The position numbers and the translations under genes were made by a program. The notes beneath the pieces are model-generated. The model saw nothing but the letters and a program-made list of their open reading frames with translations, was not told where the DNA came from and ran no database searches. 64,000 nucleotides of DNA from Flectonema sp. DT1601 (lineage: Eukaryota > Euglenozoa > Diplonemea > Diplonemida > Diplonemidae): contig OZ025824.1 in NCBI GenBank assembly GCA_964019425.1, positions 844,501 through 908,500 on the forward strand. The letters run 5' to 3'. This document shows positions 11,436 to 21,851 of this stretch, piece after piece; position 1 is the first letter of the stretch; the number at the start of each line of letters is the position of its first letter.

Positions 11436-13079
11436 GGAAAACAAAACAAAAAACAATAACCTTCGAAGGCTCTCATCGTCTCATAGTCTCTCTCTCTTCA
11501 AAAAGGGTAAAGAGTTTTTTTTTTTCCGGTTTCCTTTCCTTTCCTTTCTTTCTTTTTTTTTTTTTTTAAGACAAGTATCCCTCACCTCAATCTTTCCTCT
11601 TATTGCTATTAAACATCTTCGAACGGAAAATAACAAAGAGAAAAAAAAAAAAAAAAAAAAAAAACGCTCCTGATCAAAGGCATAAAAGTATCTTTAGCCT
11701 ATGATGTTTTTCTTTTACTCATTTACAGAGACCAGTGAATCGTTGGGAATATTCTTTTTTAACTCCCTCCCTCTGGAGGCATACCACATTTATTACATAT
11801 TTGTAGAAGCCCCGTAACTGATATCTGGTGCCTATCATTGTAGAAAATGATATATTAAGGGAGATTCTGCCTTTAATATTCGTTTGCCAGAGACTGACTG
11901 GAGAAGGACGGGATTGTTCCTGTTCTCATTTTAAACAATATGCTTAAATAACTCTTTCCTTTTATATAGAAAAGAAATACAGATTTGGGAATGCGCGCTG
12001 CGAAGTTAACGACTGATGCCGCTCACGCTTTAGGCAAGAGCAATGCACGATTGAACCCTCAGCTGCCGCTGCTGCAGCTTTGGAATTAATATTTTTTCCG
12101 GTTTTTATATATCATTTTTTTGCAAGCGAATACGTTTAGAGCTACAGTCACCACACTACGAACCGAAAACCAGATTAGGTATTTTTATTTAACTGCAAGT
12201 TTTATGAAAATATGGTTCGTTTTTTATGTGTTTTTTTTTTTTTTTTTCCCCTTCTTCCTGGCAGGCCGTCCTTTGTGCTTTGGGTATGGTGGATGGCTTT
12301 GTGATTACGAACAAGTTTTCTTCAACGTTTCTTTCCCAAACTACAATTTTTCCCCCTTACTGTTTATCTTACCTTTGGGAAACGTCGCTCAAAATTAATT
12401 TAGAAGAAAAATGAAACTTGTGCCCGAGGGGTTGCATGGCTCGATTGTGATGTAATCACGTGTTTTCACCAAAAACTGTGTTATCTGCCTTTTTTACAGG
12501 ATTTACTGTAATTGGGTTTCGTGGTGTTTGTTTTGTCAAGCCCTTAGACTTGAAATCTATTTTTTTTTTTTTTTTTTCTTTCTCACCCTGGAAAATATAA
12601 TGCTGAGAGTTTTTTGCCTTACCTTAGCCCGGTAGTTAATTAAATTGCTTATCCAGGTATTGCACTGGCATTGGGCTACGAAAAACAGTCGTAGCTCATA
12701 CGTTCACCCCCACCCCCCTCTTATCTTGAAACTTGGCAAATTACGATGCCTGTTTCAAAGTGACAGTACTTTTTGTTGTTTTTTTTTTATTTTTTTGTGC
12801 AAAGACCTGTGTAGTATTCTTCCCGAGATAGATCTTTTCGTATCGTATAAAAATCCCCCCTTTTATTTGCTGGATCGGATACATGGACCGGGAGGACAAA
12901 AAAAAAAAAAAAAAAAAAAACAGCTGCACCTACTCTTTCTTTTTGGAACAACATTCAACCTGATAGTGTTTGAACGAAAAAGAAAAAGTTTAGCAGATGC
13001 TTCAAAAATATTACGGTTCATTGTAGTTGTTCTGTAATGAGTGAGATTTATTTCTGCTTTTTTACGTGATCGATCTTGT

Positions 13080-13081
<2 letters not shown>

Positions 13082-13113
<32 letters not shown>
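13082..13113. repeat. Poly(A) run, 32 bases
   Basis: Uninterrupted A tract preceded by TTGTGC. Confidence 0.9.
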
Positions 13114-13115
<2 letters not shown>

Positions 13116-13840
13116 CGCAATGTAATTTTAGCTACCAGCTTCCCATTTTAATGTCTTTTCCTTCCTTCTTTTCTTTTTCCTTCCTCCCTACTCTTTTTTT
13201 TTCTGGGAGGTGACAGCCCCCAGCGAGGAACTCCTAATAAGCAAAGTAGAATGATAGACCGCGTGAAGATAAAAAAATATAAAACTACTGGCGAAATTCG
13301 CAACTACGGAGGTCTTCTTCGAGCGTGTTGTGTGAAGTATTATTTTTTGACTTTCTTGTTTTTCGTTTACGGCTTCAACAACAAAAAAAGAAGTATCCTC
13401 ACAGAAGAGCGGTAGCAGTTATATTCTAATTTTATAATGTGGAGTTTAAATTCATAAACCGCTGCTGTGTTGTGATTTGATTGACACAAAAAACCCATTA
13501 TTTTCAGTCTGCTAGAATCTAGTTTTCTGTTTTTGAAGGATCTGGAGTGTGATTGGGAGTTATCGGTCTCACTATTTCTTATATATATTTTTTCTTTTTT
13601 TTGTTTTGCTTATTTAAGTATTCTTCGATAATTTAGTTTATCTCAATAGCGAGGATTCTATGTTGGCCGTTTTTTTTTTTTTTTTTTTTTTGTCGGGTTT
13701 CATTATTTCTATCAGTCTGGTCAAACAGATAACTTTTACTCTGCAATGGCACCAACTTGCTGCGTATATATGGTCAACGTTTTCAATTCATACCAGCGTT
13801 TTCTTTTTTTCTAGAGAGTTTTCCCTTCTCATTCAGGTGG

Positions 13841-13936
13841 ACCAATTCATTTGTTTTAAACTTGTATTGCTAAAAAAGGGTGTTGACTGAATAACGGATC
13901 AGTCATTCAGATTTTTGTATAAACAAATGAATTGGT
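13841..13936. repeat. Nested inverted repeat, 16-bp outer stem
   Basis: ACCAATTCATTTGTTT (13841-13856) and AAACAAATGAATTGGT (13921-13936) are exact reverse complements. Inside them TGACTGA (13884-13890) and TCAGTCA (13899-13905) form a second perfect stem with an 8-base loop. Could be a tiny MITE, a cruciform or a structured RNA. Confidence 0.7.
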
Positions 13937-13978
13937 GTTCCTCACATCACACAATCCTTTCTGCATTAAATTGCGAAA

Positions 13979-13982
<4 letters not shown>

Positions 13983-14009
<27 letters not shown>
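13983..14009. repeat. Poly(T) run, 27 bases
   Basis: Uninterrupted T tract. Confidence 0.9.
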
Positions 14010-14485
14010 GAAAAATTTCATTGGTTTTTTTTTTTTCAGTGCTTTTTTGCGTTTTTGTTCTCGTTCTTTTTTGAGTGATTTTGCGTAGTTGCTTTGATCT
14101 GACTAAATTGCCAGCAATCACTGACGTTGTTTTCTCTTATTTATTACCTCACTTCCCTGCTAACTTTATTTTAAATTAATTTTTCCCCTTTCTCCCTTTT
14201 TTCTTTTGTTTTACTTTGCAGTGTTTGTAGAAGAATATTCAGTTCACAGGGCAAGGTAAATAAGGTACTAAAATAATAACTACTAAAGATTGAGAAGTAA
14301 AGTCCTCTCCCTGGTTGAGCTGTTACTCAGACTGCAGCGTCCCCGAGTGACCGTTTTGTTGTTTGTGAATCCTTCAAACAAGGTAAAAAAACACTGCTTT
14401 GAGAATTCGGGAATTTTTTTCTTCAGTGTGGAGAGAACAAACCTAGCGTTGTATACAGCGGGTATATGATGAAGAAAAAAAAGGG

Positions 14486-14513
<28 letters not shown>
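14486..14513. repeat. Poly(A) run, 28 bases
   Basis: Uninterrupted A tract. Confidence 0.9.
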
Positions 14514-14516
<3 letters not shown>

Positions 14517-15506
14517 GATTGAAAAATCTTGCACGTAATTTGTTTTGCTTTATTTCGACTGCTTACTGCAATCGTATAGTATAACATGGTCAGTTTGAAG
14601 TAATCAATGCATCGTTCTTGCAAATGAAACGTTCACACGTCACAGTGTCAACAAGCAATGTAATAAACAAGCTGTGAATCCACCCCTTTTTCTTTTTTAT
14701 TATGTTGTAAGTGACACTTGTCATAGAGTAATAAGCAATTTTCGTTTTTTTTTGTTTGTCGTTACCCTATGGAAGCTTCCCTCCGTTTTTTTTTTTTAAT
14801 ACTGCAGTTTCTGGAGTTGCAACTTCTTGTTGTTCTCTTTTCCCCCAGCTATGGTCTGTCAGTTCTTTAGCTACAATCTTATTACTTATTTTAGTATTAT
14901 AAAGTATATTACTGTTTTTCTGCAGTTGTCAAACAATCACCTCAGCTTAAGATGTCAAAAAAAAAAAAAAAATTCTAACAAGTGTGGTGGACACTTTTAT
15001 TAATCTCAGAATGAGGTCCATTTGCTTTGTCTAGTGGGTGATGGAGGTCGAGTCCCCTGCGGTGATACCGTGAGTAAATTAAATTAATTGGTAGTACTTT
15101 CTTTTTTGCACATGCAAAGTTAGCTCTTTCTATCTGTAGTGTTTTTTGCAGGTAGTTTTTTTTTTTTTTTTTTTTATTTGATAGGTCATCTGAATTCTTT
15201 CCCTTGTTTCAGTCTTTTGAAAATCGCTCAAACGTTCTTGCTGACACTAAAAAAAAAAAAAAAAAAAAAAAAGAGAAGTTTTTTTTTTCTTTCAATTTAT
15301 ATTCGCTATACACAAAAGGAAAGAAAGAAAGAAGAAAAGAGAACAAAACTAACTTGACTGGTACTCCGGATCTCTTTTTGACCAATGTCTGAAATTTTCT
15401 TATTCATCTCTCTTTTTATTCTTTTGTGTTGCACATCAATCTCTGCGCTTGAGCCAGCTAACCATTTTTTGATGAGTGTCTGTAAGATATGTAGATTCTC
15501 AATGAC

Positions 15507-15507
<1 letters not shown>

Positions 15508-15545
<38 letters not shown>
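15508..15545. repeat. Poly(T) run, 38 bases
   Basis: Longest homopolymer in the window. Confidence 0.9.
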
Positions 15546-16763
15546 CCAAGTCAATAATATGAAAAGCAAGTTCAGGTGACCTGAATACCTAATTCCATAC
15601 AACAGCATTATTAGTAGAAAGCTGTTGTTGACGAAATGGTTCTCATTCTTACTCGGTTGAAGTATCTAGCAACCAATGCTGCGACTACACAGTCGTGCTT
15701 TATAGATATTTTCCGTTTTCTTGTTTCATGTTATTTTTTTTTATTTATTTTTATTTTTTTAAAAAAAAAGAAAAAGGGAAATGATCGGATAAATTTTTTG
15801 CCTAGAGAACTTCACACAAATGCATTTCGATTTGTTTTTTCCTTTTAATAAGTTTCTTTAAAAAAAAAAAGAAATAAATACTTTCCATCCCCTTTTTCTT
15901 TTTTTTTAAATTCTTTCTTTTTTCTTTAAAATGAGGGAAAATAACAAACGTTTTCGGTTGAGACCAGAAAAGGAACAGTCTTCTTTCTTTTCATCTTTCC
16001 ACGCTCTCCCTCTTTGAGGCTAGTTAACCTTCCCAGTTGTTAAGAAAAAAGAAAAAAAATTTAAATAAATACAAAAAAAAAAAAGGACGACAATATAAAG
16101 AATTAATGTTAACGTTATAATGTACTTGATGGTTAGTTTATTTTATTTATTTTATTTATTTATTTGTATTTCTTTTTTTTTTTTTTAATTGCTTCCGTCA
16201 ACGTAAGAATTCGAAGATTAACATGGCAAATGTTACTATCTCCCTTTTGAAAGGTCTCTTCATTCCTTTCGTTTTACTTTTTTTAAATTTTTTTTATATA
16301 CCTCAATTTCTTTCCAAACTCTCAATCCCCCTCTCATGGACCATTTTTTCGGAAGTCATTTACGCAATTAAGGCGTAATTAGGTTTGGCTTTCTCCGAAA
16401 CAATAAAGAGGCGTTAATTTATCAAGCGCCGCTTCGTGTTACTCTGACCTCTGACAATATTGGGTCAGGCCAAAAGTACGATATGAGCGGTGTTTGGTAA
16501 ATACAATGTTTTTTTTTAAAATAAATTTTTAAAGTTTTTTTTTTTTTTTTTTTTTTTTGTAGTTTTTTAAAGTTCGTATTACATCTCCCCCTTCAGACTA
16601 CAATAACCACCGACGACAATGAAGAGAATGGACCCTTTCATGAGATACTTTTAGAGACACAGAAGACGACAATTTATATATTTCCTCAGGATTAGCGATT
16701 TTAAAAAAAAAATATAAAAATATGAAATAGTACCTGTATCGATAATCACTTTTTTTTGGTTGA

Positions 16764-17993
16764 ATGAGAAGACAATTTAATAAAACTGATGAAGCAACTA
16801 ATGATCGAAAGAAAGAATCAAAACTCCGTCCGGGAAGAGCTGATAGCGAATGGAGCATCACGGTTTTATTATTATGTTTTGGAATTTGTTACGTTGGAGT
16901 GATTGCGGATATATATATGAGCGAAGACAAGCACGTTCGCGATATCACTACACCGCTTACAAAGATAAGTTCAATGTTAAATGTTTCAACAACAAAAGCT
17001 GTGGGAGCTCCACTAGGATGGATGCCGTTAGCTAAGAGTTCAATGAGAAAAGGAGACACTCTGTTTGACTTAAACCTGTCAGGAGAATGGGGGATAAATT
17101 ATAAAACTGCAACAGAACGTTACTCAACTTCCAAATACACATCAGCAGTGCTCGCATCACCTTTATTGGAATCTACTACTGAAGAGTTTAAGCGTCACAT
17201 TTCCGTCGTCACTGAGATTGTTATTGTTTTATCAGAATCCTACAGTCACACAGAGCTTAATTTAAATACTATCGCACTTGTTCAGCAATCTAATTCATAT
17301 TCTCTTCTGTCATACGGTCTTGATGGTAGTGAAGTACCAATGTGTCTGAATGCTTATTCAAGAAAGAAATTCTATTCTCTAAAAGCAACTGTTGGTTTTA
17401 TCTACTTAGTAATATCTGAGGTAATGAACGACATAAAAGTAGAAACAGTTCTGAGAGCAGTGGATATATTCCTGTCAAGGACGTTGCCAAAAAAGATGTG
17501 TTCTGAGGAATTACAGCCATGTTTAGTACCTGGAATCGAGTATTTTGTACCAGCAGCTGGGACAGATGCGACTTTAGTATCAGAAGTTATAAATAGTCGA
17601 TTGGTGGTAAGAGCGAAGCATACTTTTCCAATGTTGTCGCTTCTGTCTGTTGATCCTCCGCTTGATTTCTTGTCTGATTTTGATTATAGAGGAGTTGTAC
17701 CTCATAATACGATTTATGTTGTACCGATACCGCTCAAGTCTTTTATTAATCCTGATGACAATCAGTTGCCAATTTCTCAAATTCCACCCGTCAGAATCGA
17801 ATCAGGTTGGTCCTTATTAAATATCTCCGACACCAGACCGTCAGACGTGATAATCTCTGACCTCAATGAGATAAAAAAAAACTTTTTATTATGCTCAAAT
17901 AGCTCTGATCCAACTGCTGCTTTAAATATTGTGATGAGGAATTTATTAGTGAAGGCAGGTGCTGATGAATTAACATCAAATAATCCATTATAA
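16764..17993 (+). CDS. Hypothetical single-pass (type II) membrane protein
   Basis: A 409-residue protein. The first 30 residues are polar and basic, then one hydrophobic segment (about 31-52, SITVLLLCFGICYVGVIAD) acts as a signal anchor, leaving a large C-terminal domain of about 355 residues with several N-x-S/T sites, probably lumenal or extracellular. No second membrane segment is visible. I do not recognise the ectodomain; I considered the GPI-transamidase subunit PIG-S but its C-terminal membrane helix and conserved motifs are missing. No intron seen. It lies 133 bases before the WD40-7TM gene, which is also a membrane protein. The frame is continuous, ends in TAA and has ordinary codon use, so I am confident that it is a gene but not what it does. 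Confidence 0.75.
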   Translation: MRRQFNKTDEATNDRKKESKLRPGRADSEWSITVLLLCFGICYVGVIADIYMSEDKHVRDITTPLTKISSMLNVSTTKAVGAPLGWMPLAKSSMRKGDTLFDLNLSGEWGINYKTATERYSTSKYTSAVLASPLLESTTEEFKRHISVVTEIVIVLSESYSHTELNLNTIALVQQSNSYSLLSYGLDGSEVPMCLNAYSRKKFYSLKATVGFIYLVISEVMNDIKVETVLRAVDIFLSRTLPKKMCSEELQPCLVPGIEYFVPAAGTDATLVSEVINSRLVVRAKHTFPMLSLLSVDPPLDFLSDFDYRGVVPHNTIYVVPIPLKSFINPDDNQLPISQIPPVRIESGWSLLNISDTRPSDVIISDLNEIKKNFLLCSNSSDPTAALNIVMRNLLVKAGADELTSNNPL

Positions 17994-18103
17994 GCAGTAC
18001 TGTTGTGTGCCATATTTTTTTTTTTGTTTTGTTTTTGAGGTAAAGCATGTTTTTTTTAAAATTTTTTTTTTTATTATTACATATTTAAAAAAGAAAAACT
18101 GAC

Positions 18104-18127
18104 AAAAAAAAAAAAAAAAAAAAAAAA
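18104..18127 (+). promoter_or_regulatory. A24 leader abutting a start codon
   Basis: Twenty-four A residues run straight into the ATG at 18127, the last A being the first base of the start codon. A-rich leaders occur before other starts here (39551-39558, for example), but this is the longest. Its effect on translation is inference. Confidence 0.5.
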
Positions 18128-20424
18128 TGAAAAATGATTTATCCGAAAACATACTTCAACATGAGATGGCTGCTGGATATGAAAATGTTGAGAAACTCCG
18201 ATCGCAATACCCAACTGGAATTATAAGACAACTAATGAGAATAGAACGGGGAGCCGTTCCGATAGTCGCAATGGATGACCTGTTCGAGCTGTTATTAGTT
18301 ACTTTTGAAAAGAAGGGAAAAATTAGAGTCTGGGACAGGAATTTAGCCATTTGTTTAACAGCAATAACGAGTTGTAAAACTACGATAAATAACGGATTCA
18401 CCATCGAGGATATGATATATGCTTGTGGTGAAAACTCGATTCAGTTTTGGTTGATGTCGTCGCTTGATGGAAAGAAAAAGAATTCAGAAGCACCTCCAGA
18501 AGGTGTCTGGCAGAGCAATCAAGAAATAACAGCTTCAATGACAACTAACAACACTATTCTTGTTGCATTGGCTGATATGACTATTGTTGTCTTATCGAGT
18601 TCGTTGATGATTTTATCTCAACATAAACTACCATCGATAGCTCCCCACAATGAAAATCAACGTATATCAGTGATGCATTCATCAGATGACTTTGTCTTCG
18701 CAGCACAGGGATCATCGCAAGATGGTTGCAGTGTTGTCCATGTGTTTTCTTTTAACGGTTCTAATCTTATAGATACCGCGACTGTTAACAATACTGAGTG
18801 TTGTATAAATGGAACCATTCATGCTCTTGATACATATGAGTCACACACTTTAGTAGTTGCTGCTGATGATAATGTAACCATGTGGACCATCGCAGATAGA
18901 CATCCGATGCTTAACAAGCAATGGGCTCGTCTTCATGGAATTAGTAAGCCTCATCAGCAGTCATTCTGCAGCTCATTTCGTATTTGGAGAGGTTTTGGAA
19001 TTTCTGGTGCTGAAGACGGAACTATTAAGTTATGGAACTTTGAACAGAATCAAGGAGCTTTACCTTCAGTTGTCAGAGTCCTTCCAGGACAAGATGACCC
19101 AATCAGGTCGATATTAACAACAAAGACATCATTCATCGTAGCTGGTGATACTGGTGTTGCAGAAGAATGGAACACAACAGCTGTACAAAGTAAAATCTTA
19201 AAACAACGTTTACCAAAGAGCCTTGGTGGGCATTCATTACCAGTAAGTGCTCACATAATACCAACTCGAAGGTATGGAAAGGTAGATTTAAAATTACTGC
19301 TGATGACTACTTTCTCTGCTATTGTTGGTTTTCAACAATTCTTATCTCTGCCTTTTGCAGACTCAGAGATGTGGGCTACCAGTGCAGAACCAATGACTAT
19401 AGTTCTGCCTGTTACTAATTTTCAGTTTACCATCAGTGCACCCCTTCATGAGGTCTTCTATTGGACTTCTGCGGCTTTGATATTAATGGCTTCGGCAATA
19501 TTCTTCCTTAGAGTGGTACCAAAATTAATGGTAACAGTAGCACATCTTCACTCTTCAGCAAAAGGTAATTGGCCACAACTACACAGTAAGGATCCTGAGG
19601 AGGTTCGTAAGACTGAATTAGCAATTGTGGGTATCAAAAAGAAAGCAAAGAGAACAGGGATACTAATAACATTATTGTGGAGGTTTGTATCCTTGATAAC
19701 TGGTGTGGGACTAATGCCGATATTAGGAAAGTTATTTGAAATCTATTCTTGTGTTGAAATTGTACTCCCAAACAACAGCACTGCCGACAGGTGGTCAGTT
19801 GACAATGATATCTCCTGCTATACTCCTTATCATAAGGCTAAGATGATTACTTCTTGTGTGTTAGGATTATTATTAATTATAATAGCTTGCAGGTTATCCT
19901 TTATCGGTAATGATGTTCGTCTGTTGTGTCGAGTGACGTTTGATTCCTCTGGCAATCCTGTCACGGGGTTTCTACAAATGTTTACTCCTCCAATTTCACA
20001 AAACGATTGGCCCTTCCTCCCTGCCTTTATGCTTCCATCAATGAGGGGTGTTAGTTCTTATGATTTTGCTCTTTTTATTTTGAGAGTTGTTGGTGGAGTG
20101 CTCTCAGCTTATTCGCTCAATAGGGGATTCGTCGCTGCAAAGATTCAATCATGGTGTGTTGCAGCGACATTGTTGTCACTCATGTCCCTGCCTATCTTTA
20201 TTCATCCGTATCATTCAAAGGATTTACTGAAGTATGTCTTCGCATTCAACTCTGTTTCTGCTTTTGCTGGTTGTTGTGGAGTCTTGGCAGTCACAACCTC
20301 AATCAAAGCTGTTGAGGAAGGAACTGAATTCAGCAAGATTCCGACAATAGTCTGGTATGCTGGTATTGTTCCAGTCTTCTTGGGATCTGTTTTTATTTAT
20401 CCAAAACTTCATATCAGACAATAG
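18127..20424 (+). CDS. WD40 beta-propeller fused to seven-TM domain
   Basis: A 765-residue protein without introns. The N-terminal 410 residues hold degenerate WD40-type blades, recognisable by GKIRVWD, NSIQFW, NVTMW, GTIKLWNF and GVAEEW endings. The C-terminal half has seven hydrophobic segments at about 443-465, 511-535, 572-595, 644-664, 673-693, 700-724 and 737-760. A polar stretch with cysteines lies between segments two and three. Propeller plus polytopic domain suggests a membrane receptor or trafficking factor with a large soluble head, but neither half matches a family I can name. Start chosen as the ATG at the end of an A24 tract, with in-frame coding directly after it. The exact number of blades and the topology are inferred from hydropathy by eye. 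Confidence 0.8.
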   Translation: MKNDLSENILQHEMAAGYENVEKLRSQYPTGIIRQLMRIERGAVPIVAMDDLFELLLVTFEKKGKIRVWDRNLAICLTAITSCKTTINNGFTIEDMIYACGENSIQFWLMSSLDGKKKNSEAPPEGVWQSNQEITASMTTNNTILVALADMTIVVLSSSLMILSQHKLPSIAPHNENQRISVMHSSDDFVFAAQGSSQDGCSVVHVFSFNGSNLIDTATVNNTECCINGTIHALDTYESHTLVVAADDNVTMWTIADRHPMLNKQWARLHGISKPHQQSFCSSFRIWRGFGISGAEDGTIKLWNFEQNQGALPSVVRVLPGQDDPIRSILTTKTSFIVAGDTGVAEEWNTTAVQSKILKQRLPKSLGGHSLPVSAHIIPTRRYGKVDLKLLLMTTFSAIVGFQQFLSLPFADSEMWATSAEPMTIVLPVTNFQFTISAPLHEVFYWTSAALILMASAIFFLRVVPKLMVTVAHLHSSAKGNWPQLHSKDPEEVRKTELAIVGIKKKAKRTGILITLLWRFVSLITGVGLMPILGKLFEIYSCVEIVLPNNSTADRWSVDNDISCYTPYHKAKMITSCVLGLLLIIIACRLSFIGNDVRLLCRVTFDSSGNPVTGFLQMFTPPISQNDWPFLPAFMLPSMRGVSSYDFALFILRVVGGVLSAYSLNRGFVAAKIQSWCVAATLLSLMSLPIFIHPYHSKDLLKYVFAFNSVSAFAGCCGVLAVTTSIKAVEEGTEFSKIPTIVWYAGIVPVFLGSVFIYPKLHIRQ

Positions 20425-21068
20425 CTAATGGATTCATAGTAATGTCTGATCTGGTCTTCTGCTCTCTCTGATATCCTTTCGTTAAGTTAAGGAAGTTGGT
20501 AGGAATATCTCAACACGCAGCAATTCTTGTCAATCTTTACCAGATCTTGACGTGTAATGGATGATAAACACATTCCTTCAAGGGAAATTACTCTTGTCTT
20601 GTCTTTGTTTTTTTTGTGTGTGACGCCCAATGAACTGGTTCTTGTGGCCGAGAATGACTTGTTTTTGTACTGGTCCGAACAGTTACGACCTGAAACTAGC
20701 TGTCTTGTTCGAATTCGTCTTAATTCTATCCTTACAGATTGGTGTAATTCATGTGGCTTACGTCATTAGCCTTCAGTACACCCCAGTAAACGTTGATACA
20801 ATACAATGCTTATATCATTATAAGTACGATTATTTATTTAGTCGCAACAACGTAGATCCTTTTTTTTTTTTTCCTCTCTTGACAAATAGGTATCATTACT
20901 CCATATTGAGTTGTTTTTTTTTTTAATCAAAAAAAAATTTCAAAAACTTCCCAAGGCAGCTACAGCGAGTGAGTTGTATTAGAGTTGTTATTCGAAGTGA
21001 GAAATTTTTTCAAAAAAAGAAACTTTTTTTTTTTTGAAAGTTTTGAAAACTCATCAACATACCAAAAA

Positions 21069-21104
<36 letters not shown>

Positions 21105-21851
21105 TACCTACAAACCCCTAATCCTTTATTACTAGCTACTATTAGGATTTTTGTTCCGTTTGCGCACAAACCAAACAAAAGGTGTGAGTAAAAAAGTAAA
21201 AGATAAAGTTTACCAGTTCTGATGAGTTGGCGATTTCCGGCGCAGTTATGACCCTTAAACTGACTGTCATCTTACCTGATCCTTTTGGTTTTCATTTCTT
21301 GCTGAGTGATATGGCTATGTGCTGCCCTACATTTCTAACGCTTTTCGGTAAGCCCACAGTGCAATTATACTGCTTTCGACAACTGGGGGTGAACGATCCT
21401 CGGTACTGTTCCGGGGTTTTCTATTTTCTTTCGTGGAGTGTGAACATTTGGCACGAATGGTCGTATTATACAGAAAGATGTATATGGAAGAAAGAGGATT
21501 TTTCATTTTTTTCCACCTTCCCCCCCCCACTCCCAGATCATTTCTCTTTTATTTTCTTTAGTTGTTTACAACCTGTTAGCCTCTGGGCAAGGTGGAAACT
21601 GAATGTCAATCACTTCCAGCCGAAGCTACTTACTGATGCGGGCTACTGCGGCCCTCGTAGTCATCAGTTTGTATTTTGCCAAACTAACTAATAATAATTT
21701 ATGATAATACTGACTAACAGTTTTCTTTTTGAAGAATATCGCCAAACGTTAAACGATAGACTTCTTTTTTTTTTTTTCCTCCCCCCTACCACCCCGTTGT
21801 TAATGATTATTTAACTATTTAATCCCCCACAAAACCAGAATAACTAAACAA
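20425..21851. other. Intergenic region between WD40-7TM and J-protein genes
   Basis: No convincing gene. It holds the probable 3'-UTR of the upstream gene, T runs (32 T at 21072-21103) and a short segment at 21168-21213 that resembles one at 4573-4619. A 154-codon open frame at 21227-21691 has no homology I recognise, a run of Pro and aromatic residues from pyrimidine tracts, and no supporting splice signals, so I leave it out. Confidence 0.55.
21072..21103. repeat. Poly(T) run, 32 bases
   Basis: Uninterrupted T tract. Confidence 0.9.

Larger units (their letters stand above)
2212..16763. other. 14.5 kb gene desert of A/T homopolymers
   Basis: No reading frame above about 175 codons, and every frame here is made of homopolymer-encoded Phe/Lys/Leu stretches, so I call no gene. 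The stretch is packed with A and T runs (longest 38 T at 15508-15545 and 32 A at 13082-13113), short microsatellites and T-rich pyrimidine blocks. Embedded structures are listed separately: inverted repeats at 2900-2942, 4297-4354 and 13841-13936, and a dispersed element at 8239-8481. The 9741-10040 block lacks homopolymers and is more balanced in base use, but matches no RNA family I recognise. The rest of the window is gene-dense, so the desert stands out. Confidence 0.7.

Noticed and set aside
15040-15065. tRNA T-arm-like GGTCGAGTCC, and a similar GTTCGATACC near 9963-9973
   Set aside because: Stems do not pair, and no acceptor, D or anticodon arms fit at the right distance.
2450-16763. 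Many 60-175-codon frames in the desert
   Set aside because: They are rich in homopolymer-coded Phe, Lys and Leu, on both strands, with no domains or splice support.
16764-17993. GPI-transamidase subunit PIG-S
   Set aside because: Single N-terminal helix fits, but there is no C-terminal helix and the conserved blocks are absent.
21227-21691. 154-codon open frame
   Set aside because: No recognisable content, pyrimidine-tract-driven composition, and no ATG context or splice support.
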